Below are positions 41,632-49,906 of a DNA stretch of 64,000 nt, in pieces; position 1 is the first letter of the stretch, and the number at the start of each line of letters is the position of its first letter. The position numbers and the translations under genes are program-made. The stretch comes from Dethiosulfovibrio peptidovorans (GTDB lineage: Bacteria; Synergistota; Synergistia; Synergistales; Dethiosulfovibrionaceae): assembly GCA_002748665.1 (NCBI GenBank), contig PDTB01000018.1, positions 1 through 64,000 of the forward strand, written 5' to 3'. Below the pieces are notes generated by a model. The model saw only the letters and a program-made list of their open reading frames with translations. It was not told where the DNA came from and ran no database searches.

Positions 41632-42548
41632 TGCCTTGGGAACGAACGAGTTTGACCGATCTGAACGACTGGACGAAAGAGGATTTTCGGTGTTTTCTGT
41701 CTCTGGGCTTGGCTCATAAGGCATCGTTGTCCCATCGTGCCCGTAAGCAGGAAATTCTCCGGGGACGTACAGTGGTTAACCTCTTTTTCGAGCCGTCCAC
41801 CCGAACCAGGATATCCTTCGAGATTGCCGAGCAATTTCTGGGCGCTGATGTGGTGAACTGGTCATCCTCGGGCTCCAGTCTCTCCAAAGGAGAGACCCTT
41901 CGGGATACGGTCTGGACCCTGAAGGCTATGGGGGTCGATGCTCTGGTGGTTCGCCACAGCATGGCCGGTTTCCCCCTTTTTCTCCAGAAGCTTCTTCCCG
42001 GGGTGGCGGTGATCAACGGTGGCGACGGGGCGAGAAGTCATCCCACTCAAGCTCTTCTGGACCTCCTATCGGCGTACGAGGCCCTGGGAGACCTGGAAGG
42101 TGTCCCCATGGTGATTGTCGGAGACGTTCGGCACAGTCGGGTTGCCCGGTGTGTGGCCAAAGCTTTTACCTCCATGGGAGCCTCGGTGTTCTTCGCTGGC
42201 CCTCGATCTCTGATGCCGGCTAACGTGGAGGCTTTGGGTGGAACCTATGTCGAGGACTCACGCCAGGCGCTTCGGATCTCTAAAATTGTCTACCTTCTGC
42301 GGATCCAGAGAGAGCGCCAGGATCAGGGGCTCTTTCCCTCCTTTCGGGAATACCATCGCTTCTTCGGTGCCGATCCTGACGAGCTTCGGGACGATGCCTT
42401 GGTGATGCATCCCGGCCCTATCAACAGGGGAGTCGAGATCTCGTCTTCGGTAGCCGACGGCCCCCAAAGCCTGATTCTGGATCAGGTCCGAAGCGGTGTG
42501 GCGGCCCGAATGGCCGTTCTGGAGCTGTGTCTTGGAGGTGAGCGCTGA
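41631..42548 (+). CDS. pyrB: Aspartate carbamoyltransferase catalytic subunit
   Basis: It forms N-carbamoyl-aspartate from aspartate and carbamoyl phosphate. It has 305 residues. The carbamoyl-phosphate motif FFEPSTRTRISFEIA and the later NGGDGARSHPTQALLDL are canonical, with HPGPINRGVEI near the C-terminus. No pyrI is present. The degenerate dihydroorotase follows with a 1-base overlap, as in organisms where ATCase is complexed with an inactive dihydroorotase. Confidence 0.95.
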   Translation: MPWERTSLTDLNDWTKEDFRCFLSLGLAHKASLSHRARKQEILRGRTVVNLFFEPSTRTRISFEIAEQFLGADVVNWSSSGSSLSKGETLRDTVWTLKAMGVDALVVRHSMAGFPLFLQKLLPGVAVINGGDGARSHPTQALLDLLSAYEALGDLEGVPMVIVGDVRHSRVARCVAKAFTSMGASVFFAGPRSLMPANVEALGGTYVEDSRQALRISKIVYLLRIQRERQDQGLFPSFREYHRFFGADPDELRDDALVMHPGPINRGVEISSSVADGPQSLILDQVRSGVAARMAVLELCLGGER

Positions 42549-43483
42549 TGTCCCATATCGGTTTTGTCGATCTCTTTGTTCCCTTGGGACATCCTCAAAA
42601 ACTTGTGGCGATGGCTCGAGAGGGCGGCTATACTGTGATAGGGGCTCTCTCCTCTGAGGTATGGACCGATGGAGACCTGACAACTCTTTCTCTTCCAGAG
42701 GTCTTGAACGACGATGGATCTATGAGGGAGATCCGAAGTGAGGTGGAGGCCACAGGTGCATCCATGATCTACGGTGGCCGTTCTCTGGGGGGAAACAGCC
42801 TTGTCCTTCGGAACGTCATGGCCTATTGCTCCGGGATCGGGGTCCGACTGGCCCTGATTCCCGACGAGGAGCCTCTCTCCAGAAACGCCCAGGTTGCCGA
42901 GGGACGAGCCTCGTCTCTCTCAGGTATGACCGGATTTCCGAGGATTGCTGAGGTAATAGGTGTATTTCGGGCAGCGCTTCTGGCCCGGGAATATGGCGTG
43001 CCCCTTCATCTACATGGGATCTCCACCAGGGAGGGACTCGACCAGGTCCGTCGCTGGAAGGCTGATGGATTGGATGTCACCTGTTCGGTGATCGCACTCA
43101 GTCTCTGTATGAACGAGGAGGACCTGATTCGATCCGAGTGGAATCCGGCACTCAAGGGGGAGATCCCCCTCCGGTCCGAGGATGATCGGTTGGCTCTCTG
43201 GGCAGGGGTGGCCGATGGCACGGTAGACGCCGTGACCAGTGGACATAGTGATGTCGATCCAGAAGATCGTGTTGTCCCTTTCCAGATGGCGCCTTTTGGG
43301 TATACAACCCTTCCGGGTGCAGCTCGGTCGGTGGTGGATGTCTGGCGTCGGGATGGCTACGGGGTGACTCCAGAGCGCTTGGCGTCCTGCCTTAGGAGCG
43401 GTCCCGCCCGACTTTTAGGGATGACCGATCTGGACGATGGACTATTGCTTCAGGATCTGATCAACCATGACCCTACCCGTTGA
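42548..43483 (+). CDS. Dihydroorotase-like protein PyrC', predicted inactive
   Basis: This 311-residue protein is related to dihydroorotase by its C-terminal pattern (GVPLHLHGISTREGLDQV, DAVTSGHSDVD, SGPARLLGM) but is shortened by more than 100 residues. The metal-binding sites are lost. There is no HxH pair at the N-terminus, HCED is replaced by IPDEE, the TPHH site by ALSL, and ATDHAPH by TSGHSDV. Noncatalytic PyrC' proteins are known to support ATCase assembly (for example in Pseudomonas), and the 1-base overlap with pyrB fits that role. The start is ATG 42548. It overlaps pyrK by 17 bases. Confidence 0.82.
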   Translation: MSHIGFVDLFVPLGHPQKLVAMAREGGYTVIGALSSEVWTDGDLTTLSLPEVLNDDGSMREIRSEVEATGASMIYGGRSLGGNSLVLRNVMAYCSGIGVRLALIPDEEPLSRNAQVAEGRASSLSGMTGFPRIAEVIGVFRAALLAREYGVPLHLHGISTREGLDQVRRWKADGLDVTCSVIALSLCMNEEDLIRSEWNPALKGEIPLRSEDDRLALWAGVADGTVDAVTSGHSDVDPEDRVVPFQMAPFGYTTLPGAARSVVDVWRRDGYGVTPERLASCLRSGPARLLGMTDLDDGLLLQDLINHDPTR

Positions 43484-44213
43484 CGACCGACTGGTCACGG
43501 TCATCAAACAAGAGAGGGCAGGGGAGGGAGTATATGCCCTGTCCCTTCACTGTCCTTCGGCCTCTGTCTCGGCCATCCCCGGTCAATTCGTCCTGATCAG
43601 AGACCCCTCGTGGGGGATGGACCCTCTCCTCATGCGCCCCTTCGCCGTTGCTGGAGTTTGGGAAGATCGCTTGGAGGTCGTCTATCGAACCGTTGGGCGA
43701 GGTACCGAGCGTCTTTCACGATGCCTCCCAGGGGACGAACTTCTCCTTCGGGGCCCTGTGGGCAGGGGCTTCCGTGCGCCTGCTTCACCTCCTATTTATG
43801 TCGCCGGTACCTTGGGTGTGGCGCCCTTGCTTTTTGCCCGTCAAATATTCGGTGGCGGACGTTTCATCCTTGGTGTTCCCGATGCCTCCTGGGCCCCGTT
43901 TGTCCGGTGGGTCCTTGAGCGGTGCCCCGAGGTAGAAGTTTTCTGCGATGACGGTACTATAGGCACCAAAGGGTCAGCTCTTCGGGGAATGAGCTCCGGC
44001 GAATCGTCGCCGATCCTGGCATGCGGCCCCATGGGCATGATGACCGCCATGAGCAGCATGGATCTGGTTGATGTCCAGGTTAGTCTTGAAAACCGTATGG
44101 CCTGCGGCATAGGCGCATGCTGTGGTTGCGTAACTGCCGCTGAGTATGGGCACCTTCGGGTGTGTGCCCAGGGACCGGTTTTCGACTTGAAGGAGTTGAG
44201 GCATCATGGCTGA
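43467..44213 (+). CDS. pyrK: Dihydroorotate dehydrogenase B, electron transfer subunit
   Basis: This FAD and [2Fe-2S] subunit passes electrons from PyrD to NAD+. It has 248 residues. The FAD domain has DPLLMRPFAVAGV and YRTVGRGTERLS, and the NAD-binding region IYVAGTLGVAPLLF. The cluster cysteines are seen in CGIGACCGCVTAA plus the later RVCAQGPVF. The presence of PyrK means the dehydrogenase is NAD-linked and therefore reversible in principle. Confidence 0.93.
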   Translation: MTLPVDDRLVTVIKQERAGEGVYALSLHCPSASVSAIPGQFVLIRDPSWGMDPLLMRPFAVAGVWEDRLEVVYRTVGRGTERLSRCLPGDELLLRGPVGRGFRAPASPPIYVAGTLGVAPLLFARQIFGGGRFILGVPDASWAPFVRWVLERCPEVEVFCDDGTIGTKGSALRGMSSGESSPILACGPMGMMTAMSSMDLVDVQVSLENRMACGIGACCGCVTAAEYGHLRVCAQGPVFDLKELRHHG

Positions 44214-45117
44214 TCTGTCTGTTGGGATCGGCGCTCTACGGCTCCGATCCCCCGTGGTCCTCGCGTCTGGGACCTGGGGATACGATGAGCCCCTTTGGCG
44301 AGAGGACCTCATGACCTCAGTGGGGGCCGTCTGCTCCAAGGCCATCACCGAACTCCCCCGGGATGGAAATCCCGGGACTCGGATTTGGGAAACTCCCTGC
44401 GGTCTTCTGAACAGTATCGGTCTTCAGAACACCGGTATAGACGATTTCGTGGATCGAGTGATCCCCCTGCTGAAAGATCGGGGAACACCGCTGGTGGCTA
44501 ACGTGTCCATGGAGGACGAGGCCGGATTAAATCGGATGGTAGAGCGGCTCCTCCCTTTGGCCTCCGATGTGTCCGCCATTGAGCTGAACGTCTCCTGCCC
44601 CAACGTGGACCACGGATGCATGTCCTGGGGTGTGAGTCCCGACCTGACGGCTCGGGCGACAGCCATGGTTCGGGAACTGTGGAGTGGTCCCCTGTGGGTG
44701 AAGATGACCCCCCAGGCCCCGAATCCTGGAGACGTGGCTCGATCCGCTCAGGACTCCGGAGCCGACGCCTTGGTGGTTGCAAACACCTGGCTCGGGATGG
44801 CCGTCGATGTTCAGAATCGTCGTCCTGTCTTTCAGCGGGCCGTTGCCGGGCTCTCCGGACCGGCGGTCTTTCCCCTGGCCCTTCGCCTTGTCTGGCAGGT
44901 AGCCGGTGCCGTCTCCATTCCGGTAATAGGCTGCGGCGGCGTCTCCTCCGGTGAGAATCTTCTGGCCATGGTTATGGTGGGAGCTACGGCCGTGGAAGTG
45001 GGAACCGGTCTCTTTGGAGATCTTCACCTTCCCGAGAGAATATTGGAGCAAGTGGCGTCCTACATGGACGAAGAGGGTGTGACCGATCTTGCCGACCTGA
45101 TCGGTATTGCCAGATGA
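44206..45117 (+). CDS. pyrD: Dihydroorotate dehydrogenase B, catalytic subunit
   Basis: This FMN enzyme (class 1B) oxidises dihydroorotate to orotate. It has 303 residues. The catalytic base is the cysteine in ELNVSCPNVDHGC, as in class 1 enzymes. GDVARSAQDSGADALVVANTW and VIGCGGVSSGENLLAMVMVGA bind FMN. It overlaps pyrK by 8 bases. Confidence 0.94.
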   Translation: MADLSVGIGALRLRSPVVLASGTWGYDEPLWREDLMTSVGAVCSKAITELPRDGNPGTRIWETPCGLLNSIGLQNTGIDDFVDRVIPLLKDRGTPLVANVSMEDEAGLNRMVERLLPLASDVSAIELNVSCPNVDHGCMSWGVSPDLTARATAMVRELWSGPLWVKMTPQAPNPGDVARSAQDSGADALVVANTWLGMAVDVQNRRPVFQRAVAGLSGPAVFPLALRLVWQVAGAVSIPVIGCGGVSSGENLLAMVMVGATAVEVGTGLFGDLHLPERILEQVASYMDEEGVTDLADLIGIAR

Positions 45118-45154
45118 GACAAACAGGATGAAAGACGTGGAAGGAGGAACCCCT

Positions 45155-45865
45155 GTGGATAGAGATAAAGACTTGCCGTTGATCCTCGCCCTGGACCTCG
45201 ACACTCTGGCCGGGGCCAGAGGCACGCTGGACATCGTTCGAGATCGAATCAGATACGTGAAGATAGGCCCCAGGCTTTTTGCTCTGGGAGGTGTTCCATT
45301 CGTGACCGAGATGGTGGACTACGGCTTTAAGGTCTTCCTGGATCTGAAGCTTCACGACATCCCCAACACAATTCGATTGGCTGTCCAGGCCTTCAGCGAC
45401 ATCGGGCTCTGGTCCTTGACCCTTCATGCTGCCGGAGGACGCCGGATGCTGGAGGAAGCCGTATCGGCTCGGGACCGCTCCCGGTCGTCCATGAAACTCT
45501 TTGGCATATCTGTCCTTACCAGCTTTGATGACCGCCTCTGGAACGAGGCTACTCCTGGTTGTCCCATGACTGATGCCCTGAGAAGCCGCTCCTGGCTCTG
45601 TGATGATGTTGGACTGGACGGGGTTGTCTGCTCCCCTCTTGATCTGCCTATCATCGGCGAAGGACGGGAGGGCTTCCTTAAGGTCGTCCCGGGAGTTCGT
45701 CTGGCCTCCTCGGAGGACGACCAGACCAGGGTTGCCACCCCCGCTCAGGCCTTTAAAAACGGTGCGGACTATGTGGTCATGGGGCGGCCAATCTACCGTG
45801 CCGACGATCTGGACCAGGCCATGGACCGGATCACCAGTTCCATAAAGGAGGGGCTACTGTCATGA
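45155..45865 (+). CDS. pyrF: Orotidine 5'-phosphate decarboxylase
   Basis: It gives UMP from OMP. It has 236 residues. The catalytic DLKLHDIPNTIR and the phosphate-binding VMGRPIYRADD are present, with ILALDLDTLAGA at the N-terminus. GTG 45155 is chosen because AAGGAGG lies 7 bases upstream. ATG 45128 is in frame but poorly placed. Its stop overlaps the pyrE start. Confidence 0.93.
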   Translation: MDRDKDLPLILALDLDTLAGARGTLDIVRDRIRYVKIGPRLFALGGVPFVTEMVDYGFKVFLDLKLHDIPNTIRLAVQAFSDIGLWSLTLHAAGGRRMLEEAVSARDRSRSSMKLFGISVLTSFDDRLWNEATPGCPMTDALRSRSWLCDDVGLDGVVCSPLDLPIIGEGREGFLKVVPGVRLASSEDDQTRVATPAQAFKNGADYVVMGRPIYRADDLDQAMDRITSSIKEGLLS

Positions 45866-46440
45866 CCGTTCAGAATACAATCGAGGAGATGATGATCCAG
45901 TCGGAAGCGTACCTCAAGGGACATTTTCTCCTCTCTTCGGGGAAACACAGCGGCCACTACATGCAGTGTGCCATGATGCTTCGCTGTCCTGATAAGGCAG
46001 CCTTTGCCGGTCAGGCCATCGCCCAGGCTCTGGAAGGGATTGCCGTGGATTTCGTTGTCTCGCCGGCCATCGGAGGGCTCATCATCGGTCATGAGGTCGC
46101 TCGAGGGCTGGGTGTGCCCTTTTTGTTCTGTGAGCGGGAGAACGGGGCCATGACCCTGCGCCGGTTCCCGGTAGAGCCCAACCAACGGTTTGTGGTGGTG
46201 GAGGATGTCATCACCACCGGCGGATCGGCTGCCGAGGTGGGGGAGCATCTCCGGGAACGTGGTTGCATCTGGGAGGCTACGGCCTGCATCGTCGATCGGA
46301 GCGGAGGAGCCCACCGGTTTGACAACGACCCCATCTCCCTGTGGGCGACCTCCTTCCCGGTCTACGCTCCGTCGAACTGTCCGCTGTGTGATCAGGGAAA
46401 ACCCCTGTGCAAACCCGGCAGCCGTCCGGGGGACCGATGA
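45862..46440 (+). CDS. pyrE: Orotate phosphoribosyltransferase
   Basis: It adds orotate to PRPP to form OMP, the entry point for any salvaged orotate. It has 192 residues. The PRPP loop is FVVVEDVITTGGSAAEVGEH, and GHFLLSSGKHSGHYMQCA is the OPRT N-terminal motif. A cysteine cluster ends the protein (NCPLCDQGKPLCKPGS). ATG 45862 overlaps the pyrF stop, and its own stop overlaps the next gene by 4 bases. Confidence 0.94.
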   Translation: MTVQNTIEEMMIQSEAYLKGHFLLSSGKHSGHYMQCAMMLRCPDKAAFAGQAIAQALEGIAVDFVVSPAIGGLIIGHEVARGLGVPFLFCERENGAMTLRRFPVEPNQRFVVVEDVITTGGSAAEVGEHLRERGCIWEATACIVDRSGGAHRFDNDPISLWATSFPVYAPSNCPLCDQGKPLCKPGSRPGDR

Positions 46441-47285
46441 TCCACCGCTTCTCTCAAGTGCTCAAAGGGACCGTCCTTCTGTGGATAGTATCTCTTCTCA
46501 TGGCATCTCCCTTGTGGGCGTCCCGATGGCCTCTTGCCGTCACTCATCCCTGCCTTTCGTCTCTGGTCGCCTTTATCGGAGGCGCCAACATTGTGGTACA
46601 ACCACTAGCCCGATGGGATAGAGGCCGGCTGGTCAGACTTCACCCCGACTTCCAGGGCCTTTCAGCGTTGGCCCTAGATCGTCGGGATGCTGCTGTCTAC
46701 GGTCTGGATCAGAACGCTGATGTGGTCATCACTCTCTATCGAGACTTTCCCGTTGATCGACCAATCGAGGAAGTTTTCTCCGATCCTGCCACGTTACCCT
46801 TTCTGGGCCAGAGAGTATTGGGCGCCATCTCCGGCTTAGACCCCGATGAATACGAATACTACCAACGTCGCCTTGCCGAATTTCAAAGCCGGCTGGATAG
46901 TACCGTCTCCATGGGACGCCGAATTCTCAAAGGTGCCAGGATACTGATATTCTCCGAGACACTTGAACCCCTCTTTGTCGCCGCTGGGTGTAACGTCACC
47001 CTCCCGTCGGAGGATTTGCTTCTGGCTCTTCAGAGTGCTCTCAAGCCTCAAAGCGGACTTACCGAAAAAAAACTGATCGACCTGTTGAATCGATGGAGCC
47101 AGGATATGGATGCCGTTGTCGTGGGCCAGGAGATGAACGGCAAGATTTTGAAGCTCATCCCCGAACTCCCCAAGTGGATAGTAGCCGTTCCTCTGGACGA
47201 ATCGGTCGATCCCCTGGTAGTCCTCTACGATAGATACCTTGCGGTGTGGAACGTCCTTCGATCCGACCAGGCTCGAAAACGTTGA
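46437..47285 (+). CDS. ZnuA-like exported protein (metal-receptor fold, ligands apparently missing)
   Basis: The 282-residue product has a signal peptide (LLWIVSLLMASPLWA). Its body then resembles cluster A-I metal-binding receptors in layout: a start like AVTHPCLSSLVAFIGG, a central helix (DPDEYEYYQRRLAEFQSRLD), and a C-terminal lobe ending in a long helix. The His-rich loop and usual His/Asp/Glu ligands of ZnuA are not evident. ATG 46437 overlaps the pyrE stop, so it is cotranslated with the pyr operon. No ABC partners are nearby. The assignment is tentative. Confidence 0.45.
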   Translation: MIHRFSQVLKGTVLLWIVSLLMASPLWASRWPLAVTHPCLSSLVAFIGGANIVVQPLARWDRGRLVRLHPDFQGLSALALDRRDAAVYGLDQNADVVITLYRDFPVDRPIEEVFSDPATLPFLGQRVLGAISGLDPDEYEYYQRRLAEFQSRLDSTVSMGRRILKGARILIFSETLEPLFVAAGCNVTLPSEDLLLALQSALKPQSGLTEKKLIDLLNRWSQDMDAVVVGQEMNGKILKLIPELPKWIVAVPLDESVDPLVVLYDRYLAVWNVLRSDQARKR

Positions 47286-47296
47286 TAGATTCCCGT

Positions 47297-47330
47297 AAAA
47301 AAGGCCGCTCGACTCACATGTCGATCGGCC
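47297..47330 (-). terminator. Terminator of selD
   Basis: On the minus strand an 11-position stem (47330-47320 with 47313-47303, one mismatch) closes a 6-base loop and runs into six T (47302-47297). It may also stop the converging pyr operon. Confidence 0.75.
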
Positions 47331-47342
47331 CTTTACAGGTCA

Positions 47343-48389
47343 TCACATGCCTTCCGTAACCCTCAACGCCCCATCGCCTTGCTCAAAACGGCCGATGAGT
47401 GTACACTCCCCACAGCCCGAGTTCCGGGCCAGATCCATCACCCGATCGACAGCGTCGGGTGGCGTCGCTAAAAGCAAACCACCGCTTGTCTGGGGATCGA
47501 ACAACACGTCTATCCTCTCCTCGGCAAAGTTCAGACCGGTCACCTGTTCGCCATACAGGTCACGGTTCCTATACGCACCAGCTGGAACCAAGCCCATGGC
47601 AGCGAGCTCCAGGACCCCGCCCATGATTGGCAGTGACGAGACATCCAGGAGCAAATCCACATCACCTGCCGAGAGCATATCCAGGCAGTGTCCCACGAGA
47701 CCAAAACCCGTCACGTCGGTGCAGGCGTGAATTGTCCTTCTCAGGTCAAGAGGCATATCCAGAGGCAAACAGTTCAACTTTCCCATCCATCTGGCGGCCT
47801 CATCGGCCCATCGGGGATTGTCCAACATGTCAGCCTTGACCGCCGTGGTGAGGATACCGCTCCCCAGCGGCTTGGTGAGGAGCAGCTGATCCCCGGGTCT
47901 GGCCCCACTTACCCTCCAGAGAGCCTCTCGTTCCACCTCGCCGAAGACGCATAAGCCGTACTTGGGCTCCTGGTCCTCAACGCTGTGCCCACCGGCCAAA
48001 AAAGCTCCTGCTTCCGAAACCGCTTCGTGCCCACCCTTCATAACCTCCTTCAACGTGCCAAGAGATAGGGCTTTCACGGGAAACGCGACGATATTCAGGG
48101 CGATAAACGGACGCCCCCCCATGGCGAAAACGTCGCTGATGGCGTTGGCAGCGGCGATCCGGCCCCATTGCCTGGGGTCGTCCACCACAGGTGTGATGAA
48201 ATCCAAGGTCAAAATTCCCAGTCGACGATCATCAATTGTCCACAAAGCGGCGTCCTCTCCGCAGTCCCATGTCGTGATGAGACGGTCATCCTCGGGAAGC
48301 GGAAAGGATCGAAGCATCTCTTCCAGGTCCGCCGGACCTATCTTGGCGGCTCAGCCGCTGGTCTGAGACATCTCCGTGAGACGAGCCAT
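47343..48389 (-). CDS. selD: Selenide, water dikinase SelD, itself a selenoprotein
   Basis: It makes selenophosphate from selenide and ATP for selenocysteine synthesis. The frame opens at ATG 48389 (after AAGGAGG), reaches an in-frame TGA at 48353-48351 (codon 13), and continues to TGA at 47345-47343. With the UGA read as selenocysteine it has 348 residues. The bases around it encode SG-U-AAKIGPADLEEML, the conserved SelD active-site motif (often GCxxK or GUxxK). GGHSVEDQEPKYGLCV and DPQTSGGLLLA follow. A start at the later ATG (48317) would lose the catalytic residue. A SECIS-like hairpin lies just downstream of the UGA. GrdB in this window is one client. Confidence 0.93.
48325..48339 (-). 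promoter_or_regulatory. SECIS-like hairpin of selD
   Basis: On the minus strand AGGTCC, loop GGC, GGACCT forms a perfect 6-bp stem that starts 12 bases after the UGA. Stem length, triloop size and distance nearly copy the grdB hairpin (13 bases, loop GGT). Confidence 0.65.
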
Positions 48390-48431
48390 GGATAGTTCCT
48401 CCTTCGCATAGTATAAAAAACATGCATCATA

Positions 48432-48461
48432 ATTATACACTATATGCATTGTATGTGTCAG
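48432..48461 (-). promoter_or_regulatory. selD promoter
   Basis: On the minus strand CTGACA (48461-48456) and a perfect TATAAT (48437-48432) are 18 bases apart, about 40 bases before the selD start. Confidence 0.6.
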
Positions 48462-48763
48462 AAGAAGAGAGAGTTTTTTCTCTTATCGGGTGCCTTCCTC
48501 GTTCGTATGGGGTCGATATCGATAACACGTAGATACATACGAAGAAGGAGCTTTAGTTCCAGAGGCTGATGCCCCGTTGGCTTTCTTCCATCCGCTTTGC
48601 TCTTTGGTTTGCCGCTGTTTTTTCTGAAGCGCTAAACATATCAAACACACGAGCATCCAATGAGCTTAAGACTGCCAATTTTGTCGTGGGCTTTATGCTT
48701 TCGTCTTTTGGGGCCTTCCGGTACAATAGCTGTAATGGAGAGGTGGTAAGGGAGGCGATCTTT
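48462..48763. other. Gap between divergent selD and the phosphoesterase gene
   Basis: The stretch holds the upstream DNA of both genes. TACAAT (48722-48727) is a candidate -10 for the rightward gene, with no good -35. Open frames exist on both strands (plus from 48569, minus 48774-48553), but neither has a clear ribosome binding site or a product I recognise. Confidence 0.4.
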
Positions 48764-49288
48764 GTGGAGTCCATCGGTGTGATTTCCGATACGCATGGGG
48801 ATCTGTACTCGTGGCAGAAGGCCCGAAAACTCTGGGGTGATGTGGAGTTAGTGCTTCATGCTGGTGACGTTTTGGGTCATTTAGGCCAAGAGGCATCGGA
48901 TCACCTCGCCAACGAGATGAATGAACTCCCCGTCCCTCTGCTCATCGCCCGGGGAAATTGTGATCGAGATGAGGATCAGGAACGGCTTCGATGGCCGCTC
49001 CTGTCACCGTACGTGATTCTGTGGTGGCATGGTCGAACTATTTTCATGGCTCATGGTCAGATATTTTCTCAGGTGCGGGATTGGGCTCGGGCGTTTTCAC
49101 CGTCCCTGGTGGTGACGGGCCATACCCATGTGGCTTCTTTGGTTCGTGAGGGGCCAACTTTATACCTGAATCCGGGTTCAGCCAGTACTCCTCGAGGACG
49201 TGATCCTGCTGGAGTTGCCATAATTACCCGAGAGTCGGTGGAGCTCGTTACCCTGGAGGGTTTTCAGCTTCATGTGGAAAGATGGTAA
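48764..49288 (+). CDS. YfcE/MJ0936-type metallophosphoesterase
   Basis: This small calcineurin-fold phosphodiesterase has 174 residues. The metal-binding motifs are in order: GVISDTHGD, LHAGDVLGH, ARGNCDRDED, MAHGQ and VVTGHTHVASL, with LNPGSASTPRG near the end. The start is GTG 48764, preceded by AAGGGAGG. The frame is open 65 codons further upstream, but that part is not family-like. The last 14 bases, including the stop, form the first copy of a triplicated repeat. Confidence 0.88.
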   Translation: MESIGVISDTHGDLYSWQKARKLWGDVELVLHAGDVLGHLGQEASDHLANEMNELPVPLLIARGNCDRDEDQERLRWPLLSPYVILWWHGRTIFMAHGQIFSQVRDWARAFSPSLVVTGHTHVASLVREGPTLYLNPGSASTPRGRDPAGVAIITRESVELVTLEGFQLHVERW

Positions 49289-49327
49289 ACTTCACTTGGA
49301 AAGATGGTAAGCTTGGAAAGATGGTAA
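49275..49327 (+). repeat. Three direct copies of TGGAAAGATGGTAA
   Basis: Identical 14-base copies lie at 49275-49288, 49297-49310 and 49314-49327. The first encodes the last residues and stop of the phosphoesterase gene. The others lie between it and cheW and each repeats the stop codon. They look like local duplications and could also act as a binding site or spacer. Confidence 0.85.
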
Positions 49328-49370
49328 GATAGAGCAATTAAGATACGAACCGAGCAGAGGAGGTCTGTCC

Positions 49371-49886
49371 ATGAGCCCCGCTCAGGAAAAGCAGAAGATC
49401 AACGAAGCGGATATGTACGCAGAGGATGTGAGGAAGGGGCAGGAGAAGATCATTCTGGTCTTCGGCCTGAACGAGGAGAATTTCGGTCTAGATGTTCGGG
49501 ATATTCGGGAGATCGTCCGGGTTCCGCCCGTGATCACTCGTGTGCCGAATGCTCCAAGCTACATAAAGGGTGTGATCAATCTTCGTGGGACAATTGTTCC
49601 CGTTTTGGATATCTCGATCAGGATAGGCAGCGACTCCAACGAGGTGACGTCCGAGTCTCGGATTATCGTCGTGGAGTACTCGGATGTGCTTTTCGGTATC
49701 CTCGTGGACAACGTTCGGGAGGTCAATACGATCTATGAATCTCAGATTGAGCAGGTGACCGATCTGGAGTCTTCCGTGGATCAGGAGTTCATGCGTGGCG
49801 TCGCCAAGATGGATGACGGACGGCTTATCGTCCTTCTGGATTTGCCGGGCCTGTTTCAGATCGAGGTTCTGGTTGACGAGAGATAG
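49371..49886 (+). CDS. cheW: CheW family chemotaxis coupling protein
   Basis: This adaptor links chemoreceptors to the kinase CheA. It has 171 residues: a charged N-terminal 25 residues, then a CheW domain (ILVFGLNEENFGLDVRDIREIV, shown in part; APSYIKGVINLRGTIVPVLDI; FGILVDNVREV). An AGAGGAGG precedes ATG 49371. No cheA, cheY or receptor gene is in the window. Together with the YjfB-like protein it hints at a motile cell. Confidence 0.92.
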   Translation: MSPAQEKQKINEADMYAEDVRKGQEKIILVFGLNEENFGLDVRDIREIVRVPPVITRVPNAPSYIKGVINLRGTIVPVLDISIRIGSDSNEVTSESRIIVVEYSDVLFGILVDNVREVNTIYESQIEQVTDLESSVDQEFMRGVAKMDDGRLIVLLDLPGLFQIEVLVDER

Positions 49887-49906
49887 GCGTTTTTCAACAG
49901 GGCTGC

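Noticed and set aside
48553-48774. 73-residue minus-strand frame upstream of selD, and the plus-strand frame from 48569 opposite it
   Set aside because: Neither has a convincing ribosome binding site, and the plus-strand phosphoesterase starts cleanly at 48764. I could not identify either product, so neither is called as a gene.
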